64,000 nt of DNA, from positions 95,437 through 159,436 of the forward strand of contig CAWJXM010000023.1 of the NCBI GenBank assembly GCA_963846635.1. Direction: 5' to 3'. Under the pieces are notes generated by a model that did no database searches, was not told where the DNA came from, and saw only the letters and a program-made list of their open reading frames with translations. The position numbers and the translations under genes are program-made. Origin of the DNA: AP-15 sp963846635 (GTDB lineage Bacteria > Pseudomonadota > Alphaproteobacteria > ATCC43930 > CGMCC-115725). This document shows positions 36,417 through 45,447 of this stretch, one piece after another (position 1 is the first letter of the stretch; every line of letters begins with the position of its first letter).

Positions 36417-37192
36417 GTTAGGCGCCTTGGCCCCAATTCATCTCGAGCCCCGCCATCAATCGTGAAGCTCTGGCCGGTAACGTAGTCAGAGTCTTCCGAT
36501 GCGAGGTAGAGCGCTAAGCGGGCGATTTCCCAGGGTTCTCCCGGCCGCTTCCAGGGAATATTCGGCAGCTGTTGTTTCATTTTTTCGGGGTCTTCGATGC
36601 GTTCGGCGGTCATTGGGATGTGGATCAGACCTGGCGCGATCGCATTGACATTGATGTGCATCGGCGCGAGCTCGAGCGCCAGCGAGCGCGTGAATGTCAA
36701 AAGCCCGCCCTTGGCGGCACCATAGGCCGCGCTGCCGGGGCTTGGTATCGCCTCATGGACCGAGGTGATGTTGATGATCTTGCCGTTGCCCCCCGCCGCC
36801 TTGCGCCGGCGGATGAACTCGCGGCTGCAGAAGAACGGGCCGTAGAGATCGGTCTTGATCACGCGGTCGAATTCCTCGGTCGTCATCTCGGCGACCGTCG
36901 CCCCACCGCCGCCCACGCCGGCATCATTGACGAGAATGTCAGGCACCCCAAGCTCACTCACTACCGCGTCGAAGAAGGCGGCGACGCTCGCTTCGTCGCG
37001 CACATCGAGCTGCCGCACGACAGCTCTCTTCTCCGCCGCTTCCACCCGACGGCGGCTCTCCTCTGCGCCGGCCTTGTCTGTATGATAGCTAATCCCGACA
37101 TGCACGCCGGCCCGCGCGAACTCTTCGGCCATGGCTTGACCCATCCCTAAATCAGACCCGGTGATCAGGGCGATTTTGTTGTCCAGCTTCAT
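36374..37192 (-). CDS. Short-chain dehydrogenase (glucose-1-dehydrogenase-like), C-terminal frameshift
   Basis: Classical SDR. The Rossmann motif is TGSDLGMGQAMA, then NDAGVGGGG, with catalytic Ser in ITSVHE and Tyr-Lys in AAYGAAKGG. The end VTGQSFTIDGG should continue LEMNWGQGA-stop, as in close homologues. An extra base in the C run 36448-36451 shifts the frame, so the protein reads past the original stop (36418-36420) into the IS1595 terminus. Only the last residues change, so activity may survive. Substrate unknown. Confidence 0.82.
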   Translation of the reverse strand: MKLDNKIALITGSDLGMGQAMAEEFARAGVHVGISYHTDKAGAEESRRRVEAAEKRAVVRQLDVRDEASVAAFFDAVVSELGVPDILVNDAGVGGGGATVAEMTTEEFDRVIKTDLYGPFFCSREFIRRRKAAGGNGKIINITSVHEAIPSPGSAAYGAAKGGLLTFTRSLALELAPMHINVNAIAPGLIHIPMTAERIEDPEKMKQQLPNIPWKRPGEPWEIARLALYLASEDSDYVTGQSFTIDGGARDELGPRRLTRILLTIDLQQAMG

Positions 37193-37497
37193 TATTTCAC
37201 TCTCGCTTCTGGAATGGGCCGCCGCGCCCGAATATCGCTAGCCTGCAACCTCGTGGATGTCGGCCGGGCCCCCGGCAAACCAGCCGGCCGTCAAGATCGC
37301 CTCGCAGATGACCTCCAGGCGGATATGGCCACGCCATAAAACGCGAAGGCTTTCATGCCTCTGCTCCGGTTGGCGGACCATCAAACGAGGCGGAGCTGCG
37401 CGGGTTCCCGCAGCTGCGCCGCCGCAGAATTTTTTCTCCCGGGAGGAGCTATGGACCAATTCGGCCGTTTGCCCGCGGTCCACTTGGAGTCGTCTAC

Positions 37498-37989
37498 ATG
37501 GATGTCCTCCTTAATGTGAATGGCCGGGGCTACAGGCTGAACCTCGACGTTCGCGTCACTTTGCTTGATGCACTGCGCGAGACGCTCGGGTTTATCGGTA
37601 CAAAGAAGGGTTGCGATCAGGGCCAGTGCGGCGCGTGCACAGTGCTGATCGACGGCAGGCGCGTGCTGTCGTGCTTTGTTCTGGCCGCCATCGTCGAGGG
37701 AGCAATCACGACGATTGAGGGGCTCGCTGGCGAGACCGAGCCGCCGCACCCAATGCAGCAGGCGTTCATCGAATGCGACGCCTTGCAATGCGGTTATTGC
37801 ACGCCGGGCCAGATCCTCAGCGCTATTGCCTGTGTCGAGGATGGACATGCCGGCAGCGAGGACGAAATCCGCGAATACATGAGCGGCAATCTGTGCCGCT
37901 GCGCCGCCTACCCGAAAATCGTGGAGGCGATCGTACGCGCCAAGCCTGAAATAGAGGCAAAATCATCGCCAGCGCGGGAGGCCGCGTGA
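37498..37989 (+). CDS. (2Fe-2S) small subunit of a molybdenum hydroxylase (CoxS-like)
   Basis: Small subunit of xanthine dehydrogenase/CO dehydrogenase-family enzymes, which hydroxylate N-heterocycles, aldehydes or CO. The plant-type cluster is C39, C44, C47 and C59 (GCDQGQCGACTVL). The second cluster is CGYCTPGQ and LCRCAAYP. 163 residues, intact. The stop overlaps the start of the FAD subunit by one base. The large molybdopterin subunit is missing, so the enzyme cannot be complete from this locus. Confidence 0.9.
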   Translation: MDVLLNVNGRGYRLNLDVRVTLLDALRETLGFIGTKKGCDQGQCGACTVLIDGRRVLSCFVLAAIVEGAITTIEGLAGETEPPHPMQQAFIECDALQCGYCTPGQILSAIACVEDGHAGSEDEIREYMSGNLCRCAAYPKIVEAIVRAKPEIEAKSSPAREAA

Positions 37990-38690
37990 TGCGTCCGTTT
38001 GCGCTCGAGAATGCGCGCGATACGGCCGACGCGCTTCGGCTCGCCTCAGTTGGCGCGGCCGCCCAGTATCTGGCCGGCGGGACCAACCTACTCGACCTGA
38101 TGAAGCTCGATGTGATGCGGCCGGAGCGAGTGGTGAATATCTCCGCGCTGCGCCGCGAGCATAGCGCGATCGAGGCCGGTGCCAGCGGATTGCGGCTGGG
38201 CGCGCTGGTCCGCATGTCGGAAGCAGCCGATCACCCCGTCATCCGCCGCGACTATCCGGTGCTCGCGCAGTCGCTGTCAAAAGGCGGCCAGTCCGCAACT
38301 GCGCAATATGGCAACGCTCGCCGGCAATGTATTGCAGCGGACGCGCTGCAACTACTTCCGCGACCGCAGCTGGGCGGCCTGCAATAAGCGCGACCCTGGG
38401 TCGGGCTGTGCTGCAATGGAGGGATGCAACCGGCGGCTGGCGGTGCTCGGGGTCAGCGACCATTGTATCGCCAATTATCCCGGCGATTTCGCCAATGCGC
38501 TAGCGGCACTCAGGGCGGAGGTGGAGCTGCGCGGTGCCGAGGGCGGGACGCGCATCTTGCCGTTCGAGGAATTGCTCCGGCTTCCGGGCGATACGCCGCA
38601 TCTCGAGACGAATTTGCAGGCGGGCGAGTTGATTACCGGATTTCGGGTTCCGGCCGGGCCGTGGACAAGGCGTTCGTTATATTTAACCCC
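37989..38690 (+). pseudogene. FAD subunit of a molybdenum hydroxylase (CoxM-like), frameshifted and truncated by IS982
   Basis: Begins MRPFALENARDTADALRL with the FAD motif AGGTNLLDLMKLDV. An extra G at 38283-38284 breaks the frame. Without it the family sequence ASPQLRNMATLAGNVLQRTRCNYF and FRDRSWAACNKRDPGSGCAA continues to GELITGFRVPAGPW. There it runs into the left end of IS982. The C-terminal third and the large-subunit gene beyond are gone. Confidence 0.85.
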
Positions 38691-39684
38691 AACTACGGAT
38701 ACGCCTCGATGCGTTGGCTTGTGAGCGAGATGGAAGGCTTGCCCGGCCTGAAAGCGTAGGCGACGAGGCAGGACAGGACATGGACCATGGCGTTGATCAC
38801 CGATCTGTGGCGTGAATGCTCAAGCCCCATTTCGGATTTCAGAGTATCGAGTACGGTCTCGATGAGGAAGCGCTTGCGCGGCATGATCTTGTCGGCCAGC
38901 GGCATGAGATCGTTCCGCATGTTGCGCCGGATGCTGGTGATGAGGTGCAAGCCCCGCTGCCAGAGTTTGGTGAAGAGTTCGCGGCCGATGTAGCCCTTAT
39001 CGGCGTAGAGGGTGCCGGCCAGGTGCTGGGTCATCGCGTCGAGCACGGTGCTGTCGGCGGTGTTGCCGGGGGTGATTTTCAGCGCCATGACCTGACCTTT
39101 GTGGTTGATCACGAAGTGCAGCTTGAGGCCGTAGAACCAGCCCATGCTGGTCTTGCCGCGTGCGGCGAGGCCGTCGAACACCCTATGGCGGTGAATGCGG
39201 CGATTGTGGCAGACGGCGAGCTTGGTTAAATCAGCGAAGTAGACGCCGCTCGGCTCGCCGCTGAGGCTGTGCAGCAGCACCATCAGGGGGACGAACAGCC
39301 GCGGCATCAGGCTGACGAAGCGGTCATAGTGCGGCAGATCGCCAAAGCAGCCGCGATACTGCTGGCCGATCCCGTAGCAGTAGAATGCCTTGAAGTGCTT
39401 GAACGGCGAGAGGTGAAACAGCACCACAATGAACAGCATCTCGGCGCGCGACAGCTTGCCTGGGCGCGGCCGGGTCTGCTCCGACGGGAGCAACCGGTGC
39501 GCTTCCCAGTCTGCCAACAGCTTGCAGAAGTCATCGAGACAGCAATACGGCGCTGTGATATCGATCGCCATTGAGGGGGCTCTCCAGACCCGGGTTTGAC
39601 GCTCAGTGTTCGTAAGCCGATGCTGTCAAAGCCTTGGTTCTTTGGGAATCCCCTCAACCCTTATCCGTAGTTCGGGTTAAATAT
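38679..39684. mobile_element. IS982-family insertion sequence
   Basis: About 1.0 kb. Terminal inverted repeats of 23 bases with one mismatch (38679-38701 and 39662-39684; core AACTACGGATA) flank one transposase gene. No target duplication is apparent. The left side is a coxM fragment and the right side an unrelated phosphofructokinase fragment, so insertion was followed by deletion or recombination. Confidence 0.8.
38693..39571 (-). CDS. IS982-family transposase
   Basis: 292 residues, intact DDE transposase. Family stretches: YFADLTKLAVCHNRRIHRHRVFDGLA, ARGKTSMGWFYGLKLH, TLYADKGYIGRELF, ITSIRRNMRN and RFLIETVLDTLK. The closing SRHRSVINAMVHVLSCLVAYAFRPGKPS is also typical. Confidence 0.92.
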   Translation of the reverse strand: MAIDITAPYCCLDDFCKLLADWEAHRLLPSEQTRPRPGKLSRAEMLFIVVLFHLSPFKHFKAFYCYGIGQQYRGCFGDLPHYDRFVSLMPRLFVPLMVLLHSLSGEPSGVYFADLTKLAVCHNRRIHRHRVFDGLAARGKTSMGWFYGLKLHFVINHKGQVMALKITPGNTADSTVLDAMTQHLAGTLYADKGYIGRELFTKLWQRGLHLITSIRRNMRNDLMPLADKIMPRKRFLIETVLDTLKSEMGLEHSRHRSVINAMVHVLSCLVAYAFRPGKPSISLTSQRIEAYP

Positions 39685-39826
39685 GATGCAAAACTCGGCA
39701 AAAGACGAAACCCGACACAGAGCGCCGCCGGGAAGTAACAATGCTGGCAACGGCACCGGCCAGAGATTGATTGATGACCGCCGTCGGACCGCCGCCCACG
39801 GCAATCACCAGCTTGCCGCTTCGCAT
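39677..39826 (-). pseudogene. N-terminal fragment of a phosphofructokinase
   Basis: Reads MRSGKLVIAVGGGPTAVINQSLAGAVASIV. The GGPTAVINxSLAG nucleotide/phosphate loop is specific to the phosphofructokinase family (PPi- or ATP-dependent). After about 32 residues homology stops at the right end of IS982, and the frame ends in the IS terminus. Only the first tenth of the gene survives. Confidence 0.55.
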
Positions 39827-40024
39827 TGCCTTTGGCTCTCTGATAGATCAATTGACGCTTCTTCGAGGCCGTAACAGGTCCCGAACCAAGGTAACCTGCA
39901 CCACGCTCAGGCCGGGCGAGATCGCTGTCAACGACCGCCTAATTCTCTGGAGAGATCGCTCAGCGGCCGGTGGCTCTGCACAAATTCGACCGACGAACAC
40001 GCGGTGCCTATCCTGCACAGTGTC

Positions 40025-40234
40025 CTAATTTGGGCGGAAGCCTAAAACAATCCACGGCATGCCAAGAAGGGCAGCGGCCACCAGAGCGATGTCCGTCGTC
40101 AACGAAAGCGCCGGTGGCAGAGATGGCGCATTTTCCGACACAGGTGGTCTGATTATGTAGGCGCACGTCCAAAACACGAACCACAGCACCGCCAAACCTA
40201 CCCCAAGCCGTCGAAAGCCGCGGCGTAGATCCAC
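40025..40234 (-). CDS. Small two-helix membrane protein
   Basis: 69 residues. Helix 1 is LGVGLAVLWFVFWTCAYII and helix 2 is TDIALVAAALLGMPWIVLGF. The pattern RRGFRRLG...LWFVFWT...PWIVLGFR recalls short uncharacterised alphaproteobacterial membrane proteins. An overlapping longer frame on the same strand (40008-40367) is Arg/Gly-rich and looks spurious. Function unknown. Confidence 0.6.
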   Translation of the reverse strand: MDLRRGFRRLGVGLAVLWFVFWTCAYIIRPPVSENAPSLPPALSLTTDIALVAAALLGMPWIVLGFRPN

Positions 40235-40364
40235 GATAGGCCTTCTCCACGGTCATTCGGCAACGTCCAGGAGAGACGGGCGCGACCGCACATGGTCGGG
40301 CATATAGCATCGCCGGCAGGCCGGGCAATCCCTTCCCATTGTCAAGCCAACCCGAGCCTCTGAG

Positions 40365-41559
40365 CATCCATCAGTTTAATAGGCATCCCCAGAGTTTCGG
40401 GAGAGGGAGGCATTTGAGGAGGAGTTTGATGGCGCGCCGGAGGCCCCGCGTGAACCAGGAAAGCCTTCCGCGGGCGAGCTTGGCAGGCTGATGGTCGGGT
40501 CGTTTTTTTCGGCGGGGATTGGATTGTTGACTTGGTCCCACATGCCGGTCGAGACCGCCCAGTAAAGGGCCAAAGACATGACTAAGATCAGCCGGGCGAG
40601 GCGATCGGGATATTGGATATGGGTCTGTTCGAGGCCAAACCCGCGCGATTTGAAGTCGGAGAACATCGGCTCGATGCCCCAGCGATCAGCATATCCCAAG
40701 GTGGTCAGATATCCCGGCTTGGCTGACATGGCGATGATCCAGGGCTCGGCATGTCCGGGATCGCGAATGATGCCGATGTTGGTCGTAACCCGCTGGCCGG
40801 TGAGGGCGACAGCTTCGAAATAGTGGCCGCCGGCCAGAGCGAGGCCGCCGGTCGTGGTTTTTGTTGTGCCCCAGCGGGCGAGGAGATTGCCCTTGAGCCG
40901 CAGGCGATAGTCCCACCCGCGATCGTGACACCACCGGATCATCGCGGGGGTTCCGTAGAAGCGGTCAGCGAGCAGCACCACCCCCAGATCGGCAGGCAGC
41001 CAGCCGGCGACCACCGCGAGCAACTCTTGTTGCGTGGCGAAGCCGATGGCGCCCGCGGTTTCCTCGACCCGCCAGGCCAGCGGCAGAGCGCGCTCGCCCC
41101 AGCGCACGCTCAGCATCAGGATCTGGTGTCGATCGGAGGCCGTGGTCTGGTCGAGGATCAGCGGGATCGGCTCCCCGGTCTCGGCCAGCCGGGCCAGGAT
41201 CTCGCGGGCGAACGGTTCCATGACCGTATCGCAGCACACCAAGTCATTGGCCAGAAACCGGGAAATCCATTGATATCCCATGTCCCAGCGATCGGAGTCC
41301 CGAGGCAGCCCAGCCGCCAGCTCCACCAGATTGGCACTGCGCACATGCAGCATGGTCGCCACCAGAACCGCCAGCTTGTCCCGCTGCGTTTTGCGCTGCT
41401 TTGGCAGCCGCTTTGCCAGCTCCGCTTTGATGCCTTCCGTCCAAACCACGATCCCGTTCACTTGTGCCATGGCGCGATCCCACGTCAGAGCAAACACAAA
41501 ATCGTTGCATCACACCTCGCTTTAACCCGTCAAACCATTCTCGCGAAAACTGATGGATG
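40365..41559. mobile_element. IS4-family insertion sequence
   Basis: About 1.2 kb with one transposase. The terminal repeats share CATCCATCAGTTT in inverted orientation (CATCCATCAG at 40365-40374 and its complement at 41550-41559). Exact ends and target duplication are not certain. Confidence 0.7.
40376..41497 (-). CDS. IS4-family transposase
   Basis: 373-residue DDE transposase. Catalytic-region segments: PLILDQTTASDRHQ, VVLLADRFYGTPAMIRWC, and the Y-(2)-R-(3)-E-type signature in YADRWGIEPMFSDFKSRGFGLEQTH. The C-terminal 50 residues are low-complexity Ser/Pro/Asn and may read into the terminus. Otherwise intact. Confidence 0.88.
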   Translation of the reverse strand: MFALTWDRAMAQVNGIVVWTEGIKAELAKRLPKQRKTQRDKLAVLVATMLHVRSANLVELAAGLPRDSDRWDMGYQWISRFLANDLVCCDTVMEPFAREILARLAETGEPIPLILDQTTASDRHQILMLSVRWGERALPLAWRVEETAGAIGFATQQELLAVVAGWLPADLGVVLLADRFYGTPAMIRWCHDRGWDYRLRLKGNLLARWGTTKTTTGGLALAGGHYFEAVALTGQRVTTNIGIIRDPGHAEPWIIAMSAKPGYLTTLGYADRWGIEPMFSDFKSRGFGLEQTHIQYPDRLARLILVMSLALYWAVSTGMWDQVNNPIPAEKNDPTISLPSSPAEGFPGSRGASGAPSNSSSNASLSRNSGDAY

Positions 41560-41607
41560 TTGAGCCCGAGCCTGGCACTCTTGCAATAGAACAAAAGGGT
41601 ACGATTA

Positions 41608-41895
41608 TGACGGCCAGTTCAAAGCTGATGATCGCCGAGGCTGAGCGCCGATTTCCATGTCGCATCAAGCTCAGCGTTCCGATGGCGGTTTGGCGAGCAC
41701 CTCACCGAGATGCATGCATGGCTAGGCGATGACTCTGGCCGGGCTGCGCGGCGTTGCCAAGGATGCAGTAGCGATCTATTTCCTCGACGCCACGCTAGCC
41801 GCGGCTTTCGTGGCGAGATGGTGCGCCGGGTCCCGGGTCGAAATCAGCGTGTTCTCGAAGGGCGGAGCCTTGCGGTCGCGAACAGGATCGGCTGA
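41608..41895 (+). pseudogene. Relic of a small conserved alphaproteobacterial protein
   Basis: Three frames in succession give AEAERRFPCRIKLSVP, then RFGEHLTEMHAWLGDD, then GLRGVAKDAVAIYFLDATLAAAFVARWC. Together they form a short uncharacterised protein that I recognise as recurring in Rhizobiales and Rhodospirillales. At least two frameshifts and a small deletion make it non-functional. Confidence 0.55.
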
Positions 41896-41908
41896 GAGGC
41901 GCAGCTGG

Positions 41909-43417
41909 ATTATGTCGTCATCGGTGCAGGCGCGGCGGTTGCACTGTTGCCGGCCGCCTGTCGCAGGCGATGCCCAATGCCCGCACCGCCGTGATCGAAG
42001 CCGGCGGTGACAGGCTCGGGCTTACCACCAAGATCCCCGGCACGGCCTTCATCGCGAGCATATCGGCGCGGTGCAATTGGAATTTCGAGACCGAGTCCGT
42101 GCCGGCATTGAAGTGCCGTAAACTGTGGTGGTTTCAGGGGCGCATTCTTGGCGGTTCGAGCAGCATCAACGGCATGCTCTATCTGCGTGGCCACTCGCTC
42201 GAATACGACCAATGGGCGCAGCGTGGATGCCATGGCTGGTCCTTCGATCAGGTGCTGCCCTATTTCAAGGTGCCTATTTCAAGAACGCCGAGACCAACAC
42301 CCGCGGCGCCAACGAATGGCATGGCGACCGCGGCCCGATCACGGTCAAGCCGTCGCGAATTGACCTGCCGATCTGCGATGCGTTCCTCGCCGCCGCTCAA
42401 GGCGCGGGCTTCGCGATCGTCGACGATCTCAACGCGGATATCGCCGAGGACTTTGGCCGGATCGATGCCAACATCGCCAACGGCCGCCGCGCCAGCACCG
42501 CGGTGGCTTATGTGTAACCGGCCCGGCCGCGCGGAAATCTCGATTTGCTGTCGCAGACGCTCGCGGCGCGCATCGTCATCGAAGGCGGTCGCGCGCGTGG
42601 GGTCGAGATCGTCCGGCATGGATTGCGCGAGACGATCCGGGCGGAGCGCGAGATCATCCTGTGCGGCGGGACCGTCAACTCGCCCCAGCTTTTGATGCTG
42701 TCCGGCATCGGGCCCGCCGATCATCTCTCGTCTACTTCTGATATACCCGAGGTCGGCCGCAATCTGGCGAACCATCCGTCTTATTCGCTGCGCTATGCAT
42801 GCTCACAGCCGGTGACCGCCTACAAATACCTCAACCCGCCGGCGGCACTCGGGATCGGATTGCGCTATGCGCTGTCGTGATGGCACCGGCGCTGATCACC
42901 CGCGGCGGGGTCGGCTGGCGGCGCGCCGATCTTTTCCCCGACCGTCATGGGTTCACCGTCATGGTCGGCGTCGGCCGCCCTTTGAGCCGCGGCCATGTCC
43001 TGCTACGCAGCAACGACCCGGCGGCGCATCCGCGGATCTTCCCTGGCTACTTCTCCGAGCCGGAGGATTTGCGCGCGCTCGCCCGCTCGGTGCGCTGCAT
43101 CTGCGAAATGATGCGCGGGCCGGCAATCCGCGATCTGATCGAAGCGGAACTGGTGCCGGGGGCAATTGAAACGAGCAGGGTGCGATCGAGGAAGACATTC
43201 GCGCCCGCGCCTCGACCTTTTTTTCATCCGAGCGGGACCTGCTGTATGGGCGGTGATCCGACCGCCGTCGTCGATCCGCGGTTGCGCGTTATGGGGCTGC
43301 AAGGGCTGCGCGTCGCCGACGCCTCGATCATGCCGGCCGCACTCAATGCCTGACCCCCACGCCCCGACGATCATGATCGGCGAAAAGGCCGCCGCCATGA
43401 TCGCCGAAGATGCGTGA
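41909..43417 (+). pseudogene. GMC-family oxidoreductase (choline dehydrogenase-like), multiply broken
   Basis: FAD-binding start YVVIGAGAA loses frame near 41935. The remaining GMC landmarks are spread over three frames: WFQGRILGGSSSINGMLYLRGH, EIILCGGTVNSPQLLMLSGIGPADHL, RGHVLLRSNDPAAHPRIFPGYF and HPSGTCCMGGDPTAVVDPRLRV. An in-frame TAA at about 42515 and frameshifts near 42270 and 42880 add to the damage. The active-site His/Asn end is also disrupted. This is true decay. Confidence 0.85.
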
Positions 43418-43495
43418 CGGGTGAGGAGGCGCCCGTCACGCCCCACATGCGCAAAAGAGGGGACGGCTCCGCGCCGATTCCAGACCTTTTCCCCC

Positions 43496-43774
43496 TTACC
43501 CCGGAACGAGGAGGTTCGGCTCATTACGGATCTTCTGTAGTTCGATAGCAAGGCGTGCCTTTGCCCCATAACCCTGAGCAGCCCTTCCGGCCCGCTTCGC
43601 TTGCGATGCCAATCGTCCCAGCCGGGATGCAGCAGCACGCCGGGGAACGGTCCCGGATCGAGCGGCCGGCGCGAGATAGGCCGATATCGGCTCGTGCTTC
43701 TCGCCGCTGATGAAATATTCTGCAGTCGTACCTTCGTAAGCCATGGTTGATCCATTGGAAAAAGTGACCGCCAT
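43496..43774 (-). pseudogene. Dienelactone hydrolase N-terminal relic
   Basis: From 43774 leftward the frame reads MAVTFSNGSTMAYEGTTAEYF and GEKHEPISAYLA. The family sequence then resumes in another frame as RPLDPGPFPGVLLHPGWDDWHR. That is the first third of a dienelactone hydrolase-type alpha/beta hydrolase. The nucleophile Cys and the rest are missing. Confidence 0.55.
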
Positions 43775-43843
43775 CCTGTGGGCCATCATTCCGCCTTGGC
43801 GCCGTCGTAATACGCCCCGGCTTGGCGCCGGGCCGCCGGGCTG

Positions 43844-44674
43844 GTGACCGTGGTGGCCGATCCGGATCGGCTGCCGCCGATCCTTGCCGGTAAGGATTAC
43901 GCCGCGGCATCGGTGTTTACCCCCTCGAATCTCTTGCGCGAAGCGCGCCGTCAGAAAGGGCTCGCCGCGGTTCCGGTACCCGAGATCTGCGTGCTCGATC
44001 CTGACGGCGACATTCTGCGGTGGCTATGCCGGTCAGGTCATGCCCGGCGCTTGCTCAGCTGGGCCTGCTATCACACCGAGCTTTACGCATTCGACCACGA
44101 AGGCGAAAGCTTTGGCATTATCGGCTGCGCCGTCGGCGCCGCCTTCGCGGTGCTGCTCGCAGAAGAACTGTTCGCCTGCGGCTGCCAGTTTCTCGTCAGC
44201 GTGACCTCGGCCGGACAGATTCTGGCGCATGGGGACACGCCCTATTTCGTGCTGATCGATCGCGCTTTGCGCGACGAGGGCACAAGCTATCACTACCTGC
44301 CGCCGTCCGAGTTCGCCGAGGCCAATCTCACGCTCGCAGCGGCCGCGCTAGAGAAGCTGAAAAGTGCCGGGCAGCGGATCTATTGCGGTGCCACATGGAC
44401 GACCGACGCGCCTTTTCGCGAGACCGAGGCGGCGATTCGCCAAGCGCGCGCCTGCGGCATTCTCGCCGTCGAGATGGAAGCGGCCGCGCTTTACGCCTTT
44501 GCCGCGACGCGGCAAAAGGCGGTGCTGTGTTTCGCGCATGTTACCAATCAGATGGCGGTCAAGAGCGGCGATTTCGAAAAGGGCGAAGCCGATGGCAGCG
44601 TCGCGGCACTCGCCGTCATCGCCGCGGCGGCGCGCGGCTGGCGGCGAACGAGCCAAGCAGCGGGACCGGGGTGA
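43844..44674 (+). CDS. Nucleoside phosphorylase-superfamily protein
   Basis: 276 residues with the PNP/UDP-phosphorylase fold. GIIGCAVGAAFAVLLAEELFACGCQFLVSVTSAGQI is the phosphate/ribose region. ATWTTDAPFRET and AVEMEAAALYAFA form the base/ribose site; the VEMEAAAL Glu-Met-Glu is diagnostic. GTG start at 43844. It may be a nucleosidase or a phosphorylase. It is intact although its neighbours on both sides are broken. Confidence 0.82.
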   Translation: MTVVADPDRLPPILAGKDYAAASVFTPSNLLREARRQKGLAAVPVPEICVLDPDGDILRWLCRSGHARRLLSWACYHTELYAFDHEGESFGIIGCAVGAAFAVLLAEELFACGCQFLVSVTSAGQILAHGDTPYFVLIDRALRDEGTSYHYLPPSEFAEANLTLAAAALEKLKSAGQRIYCGATWTTDAPFRETEAAIRQARACGILAVEMEAAALYAFAATRQKAVLCFAHVTNQMAVKSGDFEKGEADGSVAALAVIAAAARGWRRTSQAAGPG

Positions 44675-44808
44675 CCGGCCGGCTTGCAATCCTGCGCGAT
44701 TGCAATGACAGCGAAAGTGTGGCCGGCGCGCCAGGTCGATCCGACCGTCATCAATGGTAGCGGCCGGCGCCTGGTGTCATTGACCGAGGTCGGGAGGAGA
44801 ACAGAAGC

Positions 44809-45447
44809 ATGGATAATCCGCTTTTCGATGTCGTCAATTTTTTGCAGAAGCCCGGCTGGCCGACCCCGGTGTTCTGGCTGTTGCTCGCCGGCGGCATTGC
44901 CGTGGCGGTTTATGGCTTTGCCGTGATCCCTGGCCAGCGGAGCTTAGTAAACGTCTGGAACCTCGTGTTTCGCATGTCGATCGGAGCGATGTGGTGGCAG
45001 GCGACTCTTTGGAAACTGCCGCCGTCCTATACCGACGAGCCTGGCCAGCCTTTCGGCAAGACGGGTCTTGCCTTTTGGATGATCCGGCTGGGCAAAACGG
45101 CTGCGCTGCAGGTCCAGGCCGATTTCGTCAACAAGATCGTCCTGCCGCATTTCTATCTATTTGCGCCAATCGTCTACGGACTGGAAGTGCTGACCGCGGC
45201 GTCCCTGATTCTTGGCCTGTTCGTTCGATTTTGGGGGATCATCGGCGCGTTGCAGGCCGTGAATTTGTGGCTCGGCCTCTATAACGACTATTACAACTGG
45301 CCGTGGACTTATTTCTTCCTGGTGGTGTTGATGCTGATCTTCGCGGTGCACCGGTTTGGCCGCAGCCTCGGCTTCGATGCAGTCATCGCCGCCCGTGCGC
45401 AAGGGCGGGGTTCGTTTGCACGGATTGTGCTCGCCGTGGCGACGTGA
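44809..45447 (+). CDS. DoxX/DoxD-like integral membrane protein
   Basis: 212 residues with five or six hydrophobic helices (VFWLLLAGGIAVAVYGFAVI, FRMSIGAMWWQATLWKLP, LFAPIVYGLEVLTAASLILGLFVRFWG, WTYFFLVVLMLIFAV). The WxxxxWKLP and GLEVLTAxSLxLG patterns resemble DoxX proteins and the DoxD thiosulfate:quinone oxidoreductase subunit. A gggaggaga site precedes ATG 44809. Partner and function unknown. Confidence 0.75.
   Translation: MDNPLFDVVNFLQKPGWPTPVFWLLLAGGIAVAVYGFAVIPGQRSLVNVWNLVFRMSIGAMWWQATLWKLPPSYTDEPGQPFGKTGLAFWMIRLGKTAALQVQADFVNKIVLPHFYLFAPIVYGLEVLTAASLILGLFVRFWGIIGALQAVNLWLGLYNDYYNWPWTYFFLVVLMLIFAVHRFGRSLGFDAVIAARAQGRGSFARIVLAVAT

Noticed and set aside
38679..39684. ATAT flanks of IS982 as a target duplication
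   Set aside because: The flanks read as inverted, not direct, repeats, so they are extensions of the terminal inverted repeats.
40351..41580. CCCGAGCCT on both sides of the IS4 element as a target-site duplication
   Set aside because: The two copies are at different distances from the IS ends, so they are not a true target duplication.
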